From Notospermus geniculatus (Eukaryota > Nemertea > Pilidiophora > Heteronemertea > Lineidae): a DNA stretch of 64,000 bases. Positions 33,388-45,157 of the stretch are shown piece by piece. The DNA lies in contig NMRB01000213.1 of the NCBI GenBank assembly GCA_002633025.1, forward strand, positions 260,296 through 324,295, given 5' to 3'. The translations under genes and the position numbers were made by a program. The notes beneath the pieces were generated by a model. It was not told the DNA's origin, ran no database searches, and was given only the letters and a program-made list of their open reading frames with translations. How positions within the stretch are numbered: position 1 is the stretch's first letter; every line of letters starts with the position of its first letter.

Positions 33388-34220
33388 ACCATGACTGTTC
33401 AATTGGGAGTAGGGGCCACATTCACACACAAAACCTGAAATAACATCATAAGGGTGTGTCAAGAAAGAAGAGGCCACAAGTTTAGGCTGGCTTGGATGAA
33501 GCTCTCCGTCATTACAAAACATACATGTAGTGTGCTGGGGGTTTTTCTTAGAGGAGGCTTACAGTCAGACGAGCCAAAGTTTGTTCAGTCAGAAATTACA
33601 TGGCAATGATGGTATATTTCAGAATCAGGAGGTAACAGGTGTCAAATAGTATCCACTGTCATTAACCACCATCTGATTCTACTGTACCGACCTTTTTTTT
33701 CAGTAAAGAACAGTACAAAAACGTGCGGATAAACAATTCTAAGAAAAAAAAACATTTTGTTCACCAAATACCACACTGTTAGAAATTTTGTCGATAAAAT
33801 TACAGAAAAGTGCCTGCAGCAGAGTCCCCAGCACTTTCTGTATATTTACAGGTGAAGTTACACCCCTATTTTTGGCAGAGCAATGATTTTTTTTTAGCAA
33901 GAAAAATTTAATCACATAAAAATTCTAGTATTTTGCTCTCAGATGCCAGGAAAATGCAACTAAAAGCACTTAGATTGTCAAATTTTTCGGGGGGAGAGCC
34001 CCCAGACCCCCCGTTTAGGCTTCACTTTTCCGGTCCTCACCAACTTTGTCGAGCTACGCCCCCCCTCCCTATCTGTGAATCCTGGATCCGGCCCTGATGA
34101 CTGTTCAATTGGGAGTACAATGAGGGGGCACATTCACACACAAAAACCTGAAATAACATCATAAAGGTATGTCAAGAAAGAAAAGGCCACAACTTTAGGC
34201 TGGTTTGGATGGAGCCTCCG
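33388..34220. repeat. Direct ~120 bp repeats flanking ~590 bp
   Basis: ATGACTGTTCAATTGGGAGT through GGCCACAA.TTTAGGCTGG occurs at 33391-33510 and 34098-34215. The interval ends with CTGGATCCGGCCCTGA, an end typical of DNA elements, but no matching left end was found. Confidence 0.6.
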
Positions 34221-34839
34221 TTCGGAACGCAGGGGTTCGGGAGACATTCATTGACGCCACTTTCATATCTGACACCGAGATAGGGGCCTACTAGGCGGGC
34301 AGGCACAATCAAAGGAACCAAACCAGAAGCACGTTCCGCGTGAAAAGAAGCTCCTTCTAAAGACGACTCTCAGGATGTTGAATCACCGGACTGCTTCTGT
34401 TGGGACGGCAAACAGATTACCTCGCATGAGAACTTAAAAATTCTGACCACGATTTATGAGTGACAAGGTTAATGCAGCTCAACCTCTTCTTTCTACACTG
34501 ATCTGTATGCACAATGATCTGGGATGGTTTATTTGTAATTGTTGCACCACAAGACTCGGAGTGAGAGATTGATCCATGTCACGCTATTTGCTGTATTTTT
34601 TTCACCTGTGACTCCTGGGATATTAATCACGGCCCAAAACGATCAATACCTCATCAGAACTGTAAACGACCGTGAAATGCAAAGTTGACAAGAAATTGAG
34701 GTAGAATAACAATATGAAAAAATAGTCACGGCAGTCCCTCGGGGGAGATTACCTTGATTGGATCAGCTGCCACTGTACTACTACCGTCCGGCAGATACTC
34801 CTGACAGTCTATAGCAGCACGTCCGCTAGACAAGCTCCC

Positions 34840-35145
34840 GACAGCCTGGTGGTCAGCACGTCAGATTAACAAACGGGAGGTCCCGGGTTCGAATCCAACC
34901 TGCGCCGTGTGGGATTTACCTTGGCTCTATACGTCCATCGCATGGGACAGGAGGCCGTCCCATGGGACAGCAAGCCGTTGTGCCTTGTAACTTTGCCTTT
35001 TGTAAGGGCACGTCCAAGACCCCATCCAAGTGAGGAACGTGATTATCTTGAGGTACATGTACCTCCTTTATACTTACCAGGGCCAATAATGCTTTGGCTT
35101 CGGCCCTGATGGAAAAATCAAATGCAAAAATACAAATAGAGATAC
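34840..35145 (+). mobile_element. SINE-A in 2.2 kb block, copy 1
   Basis: Head with GGTTCGAATCCAACC, the body with a small private duplication of CCCATGGGACAG, and a tail ending TGATGGAAAAATCAAATGC. Confidence 0.85.
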
Positions 35146-35828
35146 TAGTACAAATAGCCCCTTCAGGCCAGCAGTCGCCACTGGTAGTGATGGTGAAATG
35201 CTGTAGGCCTACATGTACCATCAATTTCTGACGTGGGCTCTGCAATCTGACACTGGGTGATTCACAACGTTCCTTAGGATGCAAAATACTGATGTGGACG
35301 CAGTGACAGAATATCAAATTCTACCAGCACTGAGAAATTGACACCCGCATCTGACAAGCAGAAAACGGATGAGGTTATCATATAAAAACAGAAGTTTAAA
35401 TCGTGTCTATTGCCATTAAATGGAACTGTCCATTTTGGAGTTTTCCAATCCCAAGATGGTGATGGATGTCATAAACATTAACGTTTGATTTTGTAGCTAC
35501 TAATTCTAGAGGCAAGAAGCAGACGAGAATAATCAGGAAACGAGTTGGACACAAATGATGAGCCGTAAAAAGCACAAGATGTAAGGAATGTTTTTAAAAT
35601 TGTAACTTATTAGGTTCTTTCTGTTTCATTTCCTTTGCTCTGTTTGTTTTTCCCACCAGCCAGGATATGAACATATCGTACCCAATATCTCAATCTGCTG
35701 GTCGATTCTAGCAGCGCAAATAACCATGACATACCTAATTAAGTTACTTTGCTGACAGCAAGCTGTGCTGTTATCGGTGTCTCGAGTCGAAATTTATACC
35801 ACCACGGACTCATCAAAAAGTCCCAATG

Positions 35829-36088
35829 CCTAGTGGTTATCAGGTCCACTTAGCAAGAGGGTTAGAATCTATCCTGGACCTTAGGGGATAAGCCATCCCT
35901 GTACCTTTGTACGTCCGTCGCACCGGACAATAAGCCGTGGTGCCTTGTAAATTTTGTAAGGGCAAGTAAAAGACGTGAGCAACACAGCTTGAGATGTCCT
36001 ATTCGATGCATAGCAAGGCCAATAATGCTGTGGCTTTGGCCATGATGGCAAACCAAATACAAATACAAAATACACATCAAAGGTTGAC
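35829..36088 (+). mobile_element. SINE-A, diverged, copy 1
   Basis: Head CCTAGTGGTTATCAGGTCC with a decayed box B, body ACAATAAGCCGTGGTGCC, and tail GGCCATGATGGCAAACC followed by an AAATACAAATAC run. Confidence 0.8.
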
Positions 36089-37099
36089 GGACACATATTG
36101 CTCTTATTCACCAAGAGAGCAAATGCCTCGGAAGTGTTATCATGGAGTTGTCTTGGTCTCACTTCTGCTGGTCGTCGTTGCTTGGTGAAAGGATGAGAAC
36201 TTGATCATCTGTTTTTACGTAGAGTCAATTTCGGTGATGTGATAGGGCAACCGGCGATCACGTCAAGGCGTTATCTGATAGCACCAGTCGGCTAACTTAT
36301 CGTGTTGTACTGTCTTCGTGTGTCTTGATATATTATCCGTCACCCAGGTTGAACCATTCCATCCTGGCAACCGAAGACCAACACCTCATAAAATAACAAA
36401 AAAAGTCCCATTATTATCATTTACGAACTGATTCTGTAAAAAAATTTCTGTAAAATCTACTGTTTTTTCTAACAGTGCAGTGCAAGAACATAGTTTGCTA
36501 CCAAATGTATATTCTCATTTCAGAAGAATCGTCAATTTATCCACAGTAATCAGAATAGCACCTCATGTTTTGTAATGTTCGGACACTATCGCAAGGGTTC
36601 GGGAGACATTCATTGACGCCACTTTCATATCTGACTCCGAGATAGGGGCCTACTAGGCGGGCAGGCACAATCAAAGGAACCAAGTCAGCAGCACGTTCCG
36701 TGTGAAAAGAAGCTCCTTCTAAAGACGACTCACAGGATGTTGAATCACCGGAGTGCTACTGTTGGGACGGCAAACAGATTACCTCGCATGAGAACTTAAA
36801 AATTCTGGCCACGATTTATGAGTGACAAGGTTAATGCAGCTCAACCTCTTCTTTCTACACTGATCTGTATGCACAGTGATCTGGGATGGTTTATTTGTAA
36901 TTGTTGTACCACAAGACTCAGAGTGAGAGATTGCTCCATGTCACGCTATTTGCTGTATTTTTTTCACCTGTGACTCCTGGGATATTAATCACGGCCCAAA
37001 ACGATCAATACCTCATCAGAACTGTAAACGACCGTGAAATGCGAAGTTGACAAGAAAGTGAGGTAGAATAACAATATGAAAAAAATAGTCACGGCAGTC

Positions 37100-37440
37100 C
37101 CTCGGGGGAGATTACCTTGATTGGATTAGCTGCCACGGTACGACCGTCCGGCAGATACTCCTGACACAGTCTACGGGCAGCACGTCCGCTAGACAAGCGG
37201 CAGGACCGGGTGCCAGCCAGGACCAGATTACCTTGATTGGATTAGCTGCCACTGTACTACTACCGTCCGGCAGATACTCCTGACAGCTGGTGGTCAGCAC
37301 GTCCGCGTGACAAGCGGCAGGTCCGGGTTCCCAATCCAGCCAGGGCCAGATTACCTTGATTGGATTAGCTGCCACTGTATACTACCGTCCGGCAGACACT
37401 CCCGACAGTCTGGTGGTCAGCACGTCCAATTAACAAACGG
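37100..37440 (+). repeat. Tandem array of ~117 bp units with tRNA-like head
   Basis: Three units begin with GATTACCTTGATTGGATTAG, followed by CCGTCCGGCAGATACTCC and a tRNA-like segment (GTGGTCAGCACGTCCG ... AAGCGGCAGGTCC). The sister block at 34750-34880 carries one composite unit that looks like a fusion of the first and last, as expected from unequal exchange. Confidence 0.8.
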
Positions 37441-37680
37441 GAGGTCCCGGGTTTGAATCCAACCTGCGCCGTGTGGGATTTACCTTGGCTCTTTACGTCC
37501 ATCGCATGGGACAGCAAGCCGTTGTGCCTTGTACCTTTGCCTTTTGTAAGGGCAAGTCCAAGACCCCATCCAAGTGAGGAACATGATTATCTTGAGGTAC
37601 CTCCTCCATACTTACCAGGGCCAATAATGCTTTGGCTTCGGCCCTGATGGAAAAATCAAATGCACATACAGGTAGAGATA
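37400..37680 (+). mobile_element. SINE-A in 2.3 kb block, copy 2
   Basis: Sister of 34840-35145 without its private internal duplication. The head is preceded by tandem head units. Confidence 0.85.
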
Positions 37681-38364
37681 CAAATAGCCCCTTCAGGCCA
37701 GCAGTCGCCACTGGTAGTGATGGTGAAATGCTGTACCATCAATTTCTGACGTGGGCTCTGCAATCTGACACTGGGTGATTCACAACATTCCTTAGGATGC
37801 AAAATACTGATGTGGACGCAGTGACAGAATATCAAATTCTACGAGCACTGAGAAATTGACACCCGCATCTGACAAGCAGAAAACGGATGAGGTTATCATA
37901 TAAAAACAGAAGTTTAAATCGTGTCTATTACCATTAAATGGAACTGTCCATTTTGGAGTTTTCCGATCCCAAGATGGTGATGGATGTCATAAAAATTAAC
38001 GTTTGATTTTGTAGCTACTAATTCTAGAGGCATGGCAGACGAGAATAATCAGGAGGAAACGAGTTGGACACAAATGATGAGCCGTAAAAAGCACAAGACG
38101 TGAGGAATATTTTAAAAATTGTAAATTATTAGGTTCTTTCTGGTTCATTTCCTTTGCTCTGTTTGTTTTTCCCACCAGCCAGGATATGAACATATCGTAC
38201 CCAATATCTCAATCTGCTGGTCGATTCTTGCGGCGCAAATAACCATGACATATCTAATTAAGTTACATGTACTTTGCTGACAGCAAGTTGTGCTGTTATC
38301 AGTGTCTCGAGTCGAAATTTCTACATGTATATACCACCAGCACGGACTCATCAAAAAGTCCTAA

Positions 38365-38612
38365 TGCCTAGTGGTTATCAGGTCCACTTAGCAAGAGGGT
38401 TAAAATCTATCCTGGACCTTAGGCGATAAGCCATCCCTGTACCTTTGTACGTCCGTCGCACCGGACAATAACCCGTGGTGTCTTGTAAATTTTGTAACGG
38501 CAAGTAAAAGACGTGACCATTACAGCTTGAGATGTCCTATTCGATGCATAGCAAGGCCAATAATGCTGTGGCTTTGGCCATGATGGCAAACCAAATACAA
38601 ATACAAAATACA
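38365..38612 (+). mobile_element. SINE-A, diverged, copy 2
   Basis: Sister of 35829-36088 with a few substitutions. Confidence 0.8.
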
Positions 38613-39235
38613 CATCAAAGGTTGACGGACACATATTGCTCTTATTCACCAAGAGAGCAAATGCCTCGGAAGTGTTATCATGGAGTTGTCTTGGTCTCGC
38701 TTCTTCTGGTCGTCGTTGCTTGGTGAAAGGATGAGAACTTGATCATCTGTTTTTACGTAGAGTCAATTTCGGTGATGTGATAGGGCAACCGGCGATCACG
38801 TCAAGGCGCTATCTGATAGCACCAGTCGGCTAACTTATCGTGTTGTACTGTCTTCGTGTGTCTTGATATATTATCCGTCACCCAGGTTGAACCATTCCAT
38901 CCTGGCAACCGAAGACCAACACCTCGGTGAAGATGGATAATCAGTAAAAATGGCCTGAACGGACGGATCGAATCTTCACGCCGTCATGGCGAAACTGATC
39001 GGATTTGAATTCGACGCATGCGATAGGGAAATGTCTGCCTTGATCTGTGCCCACTGGCAACATTTCCAACAGAGGGTGAGAATGGTTTTCCAACATGTTG
39101 ATCAATTGTTGCCAAAATGTTTGAAAAGAATTGGCCTGTGTATACGGGGTTAAAAGATCGTGTTGTTCATATGTTGTTGAAATCTTGGGAAAATATTGCT
39201 AGTGTCCACGCAGCTTTTGATTCGTTGTACATGTA

Positions 39236-39628
39236 GCAAACTAAAGAAATAAATTCCTCTGTTGATGTCCCTTATTTTCATGCTCTACACTACAAAATGC
39301 CAAACCCTCACTACTTTGGTTATGCATGCCAAATTGGCGTGGAGCTACAGTGTAGTCCTGCAATACCATTAGGGTTGCATCACCTTTTAATATAAGATAT
39401 GACACAACCTGCGCCACCAAAAAATGAGGTGATTTCACCTCATTTTTGGGTGGTGCTGGTGGTTGTCATACCTCATATTAAAAGGTGGTGCGGGTTGCGC
39501 CACCTTTTAATATGAGGTATGACAACCACTAGAGTCACCCAAAAATGAGGTGAAATATGGACACGTATAACAATTGAGATTTTCGAAAATAAGGGACATC
39601 AACGGAGAAATTTATTTTTTTAGTTTGC
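39236..39628. mobile_element. 393 bp TA-flanked TIR element with nested palindromes
   Basis: The left GCAAACTAAAGAAATAAATT and the right end TTTATTTTTTTAGTTTGC belong to a ~44 bp inverted repeat that includes GTTGATGTCCCTTATTTTC. TA flanks both sides. The interior has several overlapping palindromes built from CACCTTTTAATATGAGGTAT and AAAAATGAGGTGA. Confidence 0.75.
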
Positions 39629-39685
39629 TACAACGTGAAATATGGACACGTATAACTACTATCTCTTCGATCCGCAACTGTGAGG

Positions 39686-39765
39686 TACATGATGAACCTA
39701 AACATGCAGATGTTCATGAACATGTATATGTAGATGTACATAACCACGTACATCTACATATTCAG
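39686..39765. repeat. Imperfect palindrome of GTACAT words
   Basis: ATATGTAGATGTACATAACC is opposed by ACGTACATCTACATAT, giving a strong hairpin. A short frame across it is His/Val-rich (HEHVYVDVHNHVHLHI) because of the word repetition. Confidence 0.6.
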
Positions 39766-40429
39766 CAAGTTCAGTCAACGCCGTAGTGCAATAAAGTAAG
39801 ATATATAAAATAGTGCATTAAAGTGAGAATCAAATATATCGAAAATTCTAAAATGCTTCCAAGTGTGCCATTAATTTATAATGACTAATCACCCCACACA
39901 AATTATTCATTCTTAGTTATGAAGTACTATTTTTTCTCTCGATGACATTTGGCAATATTTTCTTCCACTCTGTTATTCTTTTATATATGAAGAGCTCCGA
40001 TCACGTTCTAGCCGAGATCACACGTCATTAATCCCCTATTTCTCAGTTTATGCACATAAAAAACATCTTTCGAGCCGGTGAGACATATCAGGTATTTATG
40101 ACGTGAAAATCTTTCGCCTGTTTTCGGCATCCGCGAAGGTGATGGAGAAATAATAGGATTGGCAAATCCCCGTGTTTTTCACAAACATTGCTTTTTCCAA
40201 GTATTACTAATGGAAAAGTCACCGACGTTTATGTAAACATGTTCTACCATCTGATAAAAAACGTAACATCAAGTTGTCCGATGGCAAATTAAGGGTCATT
40301 GGCCTAAGTATTCTAATCACAAAGATTTTTATAGCACTCCCTTTCTCGCTACACAAGTACAAATTCAAACGATTCTTTGTTCCTCTATCGGCGGTTACAA
40401 CCGCAAAAAAGACGTTGCAAAAGGACGTT

Positions 40430-40765
40430 GTTATTCTAGTCGCTGTGATGTGATCTGTATACTCGATGCCGAGAAAGATGTTGGAGTGATCTCGAATTGT
40501 CGGTAAAAGACGTTTGGCGGCGCTGCAGTCGTCGGGACGATCTGCAGTCATAGCTAAAAAGACGTCGGGCGGCGCTGCAGTCGATTGGGTGATCTGGACT
40601 GGAGTCGTAGGTAATATATAGACGTTACAAAATTTGGCGGGTTTGTAAGTTTTGATCGGGACTCCAGATCATCCCGACGACTACAGTGCCGCTCAACGTC
40701 TTTCTTAGCTACAACTCGAGATCACATCACGTCATTAACATGTTTATTAGTAACGTCGTTAGTTG
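40430..40765. mobile_element. Foldback element in copy A
   Basis: GACGTCGGGCGGCGCTGCAG and neighbours face GACTACAGTGCCGCTCAACG; outer parts GTGATGTGATCTG and CTCGAGATCACATCAC also pair. GGCGGCGCTGCAGTCG occurs twice in direct order on the left. It is shared with copy B, so it predates the duplication. Confidence 0.6.
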
Positions 40766-41055
40766 CGGGTATAACCGCCTATACTCTATGCTGGGATGAA
40801 ATATGATAGTACAAGGTGTAGACAAAGAAAAGAGAAGATAGGAGACCCGTCTTAGATAAGAACGGTCTTGGAAATATGATCATACTTCAAAAAGAGAAAA
40901 AAGCAAGAATTGTTGCTTACACTGCTAATGTTTATATGTAAACTGATATGTCGCCTTTTAATTAGTAGGCATCATAAAGAGAATGGTTTCTTATGTTAGT
41001 TTATGATAATAAGCGTGAAGGCAATTCTTAAATTTGCTGATGATGCTTGAGGTAG

Positions 41056-41332
41056 TCTTTTGTTGTATTGGATTTTTCCATCAGGGCCGAACCCAAAGCA
41101 TTATTGGCCCTGTGGTACATGCGGACTGGAAGAGGCTACTCATGTTCCTCACCTTGATGTGTTTTTCCCTTCCCCTTGCAAAGGTAGGCACAAGGCACCA
41201 CGACTTTCTGTCCCATGCGACGGACGTGAAGAACCAAGGATGTTTAGTCCGATGTGGCCCAGGCTGGATTCGAACCCTGCACCTGCCACTATAGCTAAGC
41301 GGACATGATAACCACTATTCTTTCAGGGCTTG
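41056..41332 (-). mobile_element. SINE-A in 9 kb copy A, uninterrupted
   Basis: Tail TTTCCATCAGGGCCGAACCC, the body, and head GGATTCGAACCCTGCACC. Serves as the empty-site reference for the insertion in the copy-B sister at 50056-51148. Confidence 0.85.
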
Positions 41333-41817
41333 AGGTAGTTATAACATAACAATCTAGTTCTTGATGTTATGGACAGCGGGAATCGAGGTTAACACGACGT
41401 CTTTGAAATCATTGAATAACACTGCCAACACCAATGTAAATTGTTGGTACCCATACTGCGGAACATTTTAAACACTGCATTTGGCCCCCTTTAAGTTGCT
41501 TATCGATCGGATGGTAGCCTAAGTAATTCCACCAATGGTAATTTGTCTTGATACAAACATACCTAAATCTGATGGAGAAATCTCATTTATTTTTCATCTC
41601 TTTGGAATTTCGGAATTTCCCCTTCGCGGCAGATTTCCCGGGGGAATTGGTTCGAAGTATTTTGAATCTATCACCATCAACACTTGATATCAACGGGGAG
41701 GCGAACAGTTCAGGACGAACTCTGCGTGTTTTTTTGCCTCGACATGTGCAGCGGTGGGCTTAACACTGTATCCTACTTGCGGCAGATTCGCAGCGGGATT
41801 CCCGTTCAGGAAAGCTA

Positions 41818-42693
41818 CATGTAAAGGCCCGTTTACACATGCAACTTTTCATATGCAACTTCATGCAACTTGTTGCATAAAGGCCCGTTTACACATGCAA
41901 CTTTTCATATGCAACTTCATGCAACTTGTTGCAAAAACCTGATGAGACCAAAAAGTTTCATAAAAGTTGCATGTGTAAACGGGCATGCAACTTGTTGCAA
42001 CTCGATCACGCTGGAGGTTGCATCGAAGTTGCAAGTTGCTGCAACCTGCAACTAGTTGCAGTCCACCGGTTTTCGTTTACACATTGCAACATCCAGCGCG
42101 ATAAGTTGCAAAAGTTAGCAACAAGTTGCATGAATTTGGGCGGGAACCCTTTGTTCCGCAGTCATTTTGGGTTTAGTATACGTCACATGATTTCTTGCTG
42201 TATTCTCATTGGTCAGCAACGTGCAACTTGTTGCAACTTCACCAGAAAATAGGATCTGGATCCTAAATTTGCAACACGTTGCAGTAATTTGCAACAAGTT
42301 GCAGTAGTTAGTTGCAACAAGTTCCATACCTGTTTACACAATGCAACTTTGATGAAATTTTTGGTCTCATCAGGTTTATGCAACAAGTTGCATGAAGTTG
42401 CATATGAAAAGTTGCATGTGTAAACGGGCCTTTAACCGTCCCAGGTAGTTTGCAACAAGTTGCAAGTTGCTGCAACTTGCAACTTGGTGCAACCTAGTGT
42501 AAACCGCCCTTTAACCTGATGAGACCAAAAGTTTCATAAAAGTTCCATGTGTAAACGGGCATGCAACTTGTTGCAACTCGATCACGCTGGATGTTGCATC
42601 GATTTTTCTATGTGTAAACCGTCCCAGGTAGTTTGCAACAAGTTGCAAGTTGCTGCAATTTGCAACCTGGTGCAACCTAGTGTAAACCGCCCT
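41818..42693. mobile_element. TTGCAAC-array DNA element private to copy A
   Basis: 876 bp absent from copy B, where AGCTAACGCC is continuous. In copy A it is flanked by TA on both sides. It is built from dozens of TTGCAAC/GTTGCA words, with blocks such as GGCCCGTTTACACATGCAAC and its inverse TTGCATGTGTAAACGGGCC. It holds at least one nested or tandem sub-copy starting near 41877. Confidence 0.8.
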
Positions 42694-43420
42694 TAACGCC
42701 ATCCATTTGTGACACTTTGAGGATTGCATCAACTGAAGCAGTTTCTGAGCGCGGGTAACCTGGTGAGTAGCGGTTTGAAACTGCGGGAGGACTTGAACGT
42801 GATATCGATCTATTTGTATGCCACTGATATGTTGTTATACATAAATTATAGCTCTCAGCAAAAGCCTACACGTTTTGATAAATATTACATCATATGATTT
42901 GATAAATATTACATCGTGTGATTTAGTTTATCTCGGTCCGTTCCATCGCTTGGACGGGCCATTTCAGACATAGATTGAAAATTGAAGTATTAATGATCCC
43001 GGCGGGTACCCCCGTACCCATACGGCACCTACTCAATCACCACTAATCTGGTTAGGACACTGGGAGCATTAATGAAGGATTTATACCTCGCCATTGTCTT
43101 GGCATCATTTCCTGATACCCACTCCATTACCGGTTTACAGGGCACGGGGGAGCTGACGGTCAGGAAGTAATTGGGCATCAATCGACTTCACCAAACAACA
43201 CTATTTAAGGTCTAGTGCAGCGCAATATATCAGCAAGTATTAGCAGATAGCCTATGTTGAATATTACATTTTTTCAGCAGCATGCTGATGACGTAATCCT
43301 TTATCCACAGGCAAAACTTTCCACCACTCAAAGTGACAACACATTGTTGGACAAATGTTGTGAACTGGAGGTACTGGAGATCGAGTTTGAGGAGCGTGAC
43401 TGATTCGAAAAGAGTTGAGG

Positions 43421-43795
43421 AGCCTTGATAGCCGAGGGTTATCACGTTCCTCCTAGCAAAGCGGCAGGTCCCGGATTCGAATCCAGCCAAGTGTAAAGTT
43501 TTTCAGTGTTTCCGTGTGTCAGTGTTCCCCCTATTGTTCTGGAAACACTGGCAGATAGATCGACACGTTTCTCTCACTGTGTGTCCTCCATTGTCGAGTC
43601 GCGGCTTATTCCGTCAGACAATAGCAGGGGAACACTCGCAGATGGGGAACACTGAAAAACGTTACACCGGGTCATATGAATTTAATCATCCCTGGATCTT
43701 CACGTAACGTTAGGTCGCAAGAGACAGTAAGCCATCATGGTCCCTTATTGTACGTTATACCTTTGCAAGAGGAGTAAAGTCTATTGATGGTTTGA
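43421..43795 (+). mobile_element. SINE-A in copy A, interrupted by hairpin element
   Basis: The head with GGATTCGAATCCAGCC ends at 43490. The body resumes at 43668 (GGGTCATATGAATTTAATC). The sister at 52503-52700 is continuous across this site. Confidence 0.85.
43491..43667. mobile_element. 177 bp TIR element private to copy A
   Basis: GTGTAAAGTTTTTCAGTGTT at the left and AACACTGAAAAACGTTACAC at the right. Copy B is continuous across the site. Related sequence (GCGGCTTATTCCGTCA core) is at 29520-29690, 58845-59020 and 5480-5510. Confidence 0.75.
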
Positions 43796-44322
43796 GGTGT
43801 ATTGCAGCCAGAGGTCGTAGACCCTGGATGGTTCATAAAAAACTCGACTGAACTGCGATTGTCTTTTTTTATTCAACGTTTTCTCCTGCTTCATTACCGG
43901 ACCTGAGCTCTCTTGCTCCATAATGAAATGACGACACCTGTGTCGACCTAATGCCGTTGGGGATCGCTGTATTCATGCTACCAAATCCTGAGCAAAGTGT
44001 AACGCAACCAAACTCGCCCACCCGAACGCTGAACAAATTGATAAAACCCATGCATGGAATGATTCTCTACATTCCTGACTGACGTCTCACTCAATTCAAA
44101 TAAAACTATCGTGATTGAAGTTAAGATAAATCGATGAGTGAGCAGGTTATGTGCCATTGCGAATCACCAGTCACTAACCATGAAACTGAGTGATCTTTCA
44201 TTTTAATCGATAACTAGTGTAATGCTACATTTATTTATGGGAAGTAGATTTCAAAGGTTTGTTCGTTTGGCATGTAAATGACTGGTGAACTTCAGCTTTA
44301 GCTTTAGAACCCCTGACGAGGA

Positions 44323-44850
44323 GCGTGATAGCCTAGTGGTTATCACGTCCGCGTAGCAAGTGGCTGGTCACCAGTTCGAATCCAACCGGGGCCATGTGCG
44401 ATATCATCCCTGGCTCTTCTCTTCCGTTGCATGGAACAGTAGCGCACAATGTGTAAATGTCGTCTAAACCAGTGTACCCAGGTTACAGCGTTAGGGTGGT
44501 TAGCGGTTAGGGTTAGGGTCAGGACTAGGTTTAGGATTAGGGGAGGGGTCAGTGACAAGGTTTGAGGGTCAGGGTTGGGGTTAGGGTTAGGGACTTGGGC
44601 CAGGAATTAGCGTGTAGGATCAGGACTGGACGACGTTCACCCATTCAGCGACAGTAGCCGTGGTGCCTTGTACCGTGTTCTCTATGTACCAGTCGCTGTG
44701 TGCAAGGTCGCAAGGGCAAGTAAAAGACCCCATCCAAGTGAGGAACATTGAACAGCTTGGGGCCTCTTCCATACTTACCAAGGTCCTGATGAAAACATAC
44801 AAATACATTGTACCTGTACAATACTTGACGAGGATGGTAGCATGAAATAT
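44323..44850 (+). mobile_element. SINE-A in copy A, interrupted by telomere-like tract
   Basis: Head GATAGCCTAGTGGTTATCAC, box B GTTCGAATCCAACC, and the body broken at 44444-44658. The remainder ends CCTGATGAAAACATACAAAT. The sister at 53370-53650 is uninterrupted. Confidence 0.85.
44444..44658. repeat. Telomere-like TTAGGG tract inserted in SINE of copy A
   Basis: Degenerate TTAGGG arrays (GCGGTTAGGGTTAGGGTCAG, GGGGTTAGGGTTAGGGAC) occupy ~207 bp bounded by ACAGTAGC on both sides (44436-44443 and 44651-44658). Copy B has the single site (GACAGTAAGCC). Confidence 0.75.
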
Positions 44851-44917
44851 TTTTGACAAAGAAAATTGTCATGCTAAGGAGGGATTACCCTCCACCACAT
44901 ACCCAGAGGGGGTAGGC

Positions 44918-45157
44918 CTATCCGGAGAGGGCCAACACAACAGCATCTCATCGAGCAAAACCAAATCTGCCCGAAAGAATCTTCATACCCGCTACAAGAG
45001 AAAAAACTTAGAGACACTTCTTGCTCTCCACAATAATATCGATATTGCTCGGGCGTTATTCTTTCTTTTAACACCCACCACGTATCATACTCGTGATATT
45101 CCTAACTGCTTTAATAAATCCAGTGAGAGAGCAACGGATAAGGAGATGTTCTCTTAG
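44918..45157 (+). pseudogene. Frameshifted sister of the copy-B coding remnant
   Basis: This is the copy-A counterpart of 53730-53974. It is the same sequence except for scattered substitutions and a one-base insertion in the A-run before CTTAGAG, which separates the upstream IRRGPTQQHL part from the downstream LETLLALHN part into different frames. If the ELM2-like reading of copy B is right, this is a broken copy. If not, both are non-coding. Confidence 0.2.

Larger units (their letters stand above)
34233..36387 (+). repeat. 2.2 kb duplicated block, copy 1
   Basis: The block runs from GGGTTCGGGAGACATTCATT to the shared end ACCAACACCTC. It contains two plus-strand SINE copies. It matches 36595-38925 in direct orientation with few differences, and a 207 bp spacer separates the copies. 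Confidence 0.93.
36595..38925 (+). repeat. 2.3 kb duplicated block, copy 2
   Basis: This is the direct repeat of 34233-36387. It is longer because the SINE head region is expanded into three tandem units at 37100-37440. Outside that expansion it differs by scattered substitutions and small indels. Confidence 0.93.
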
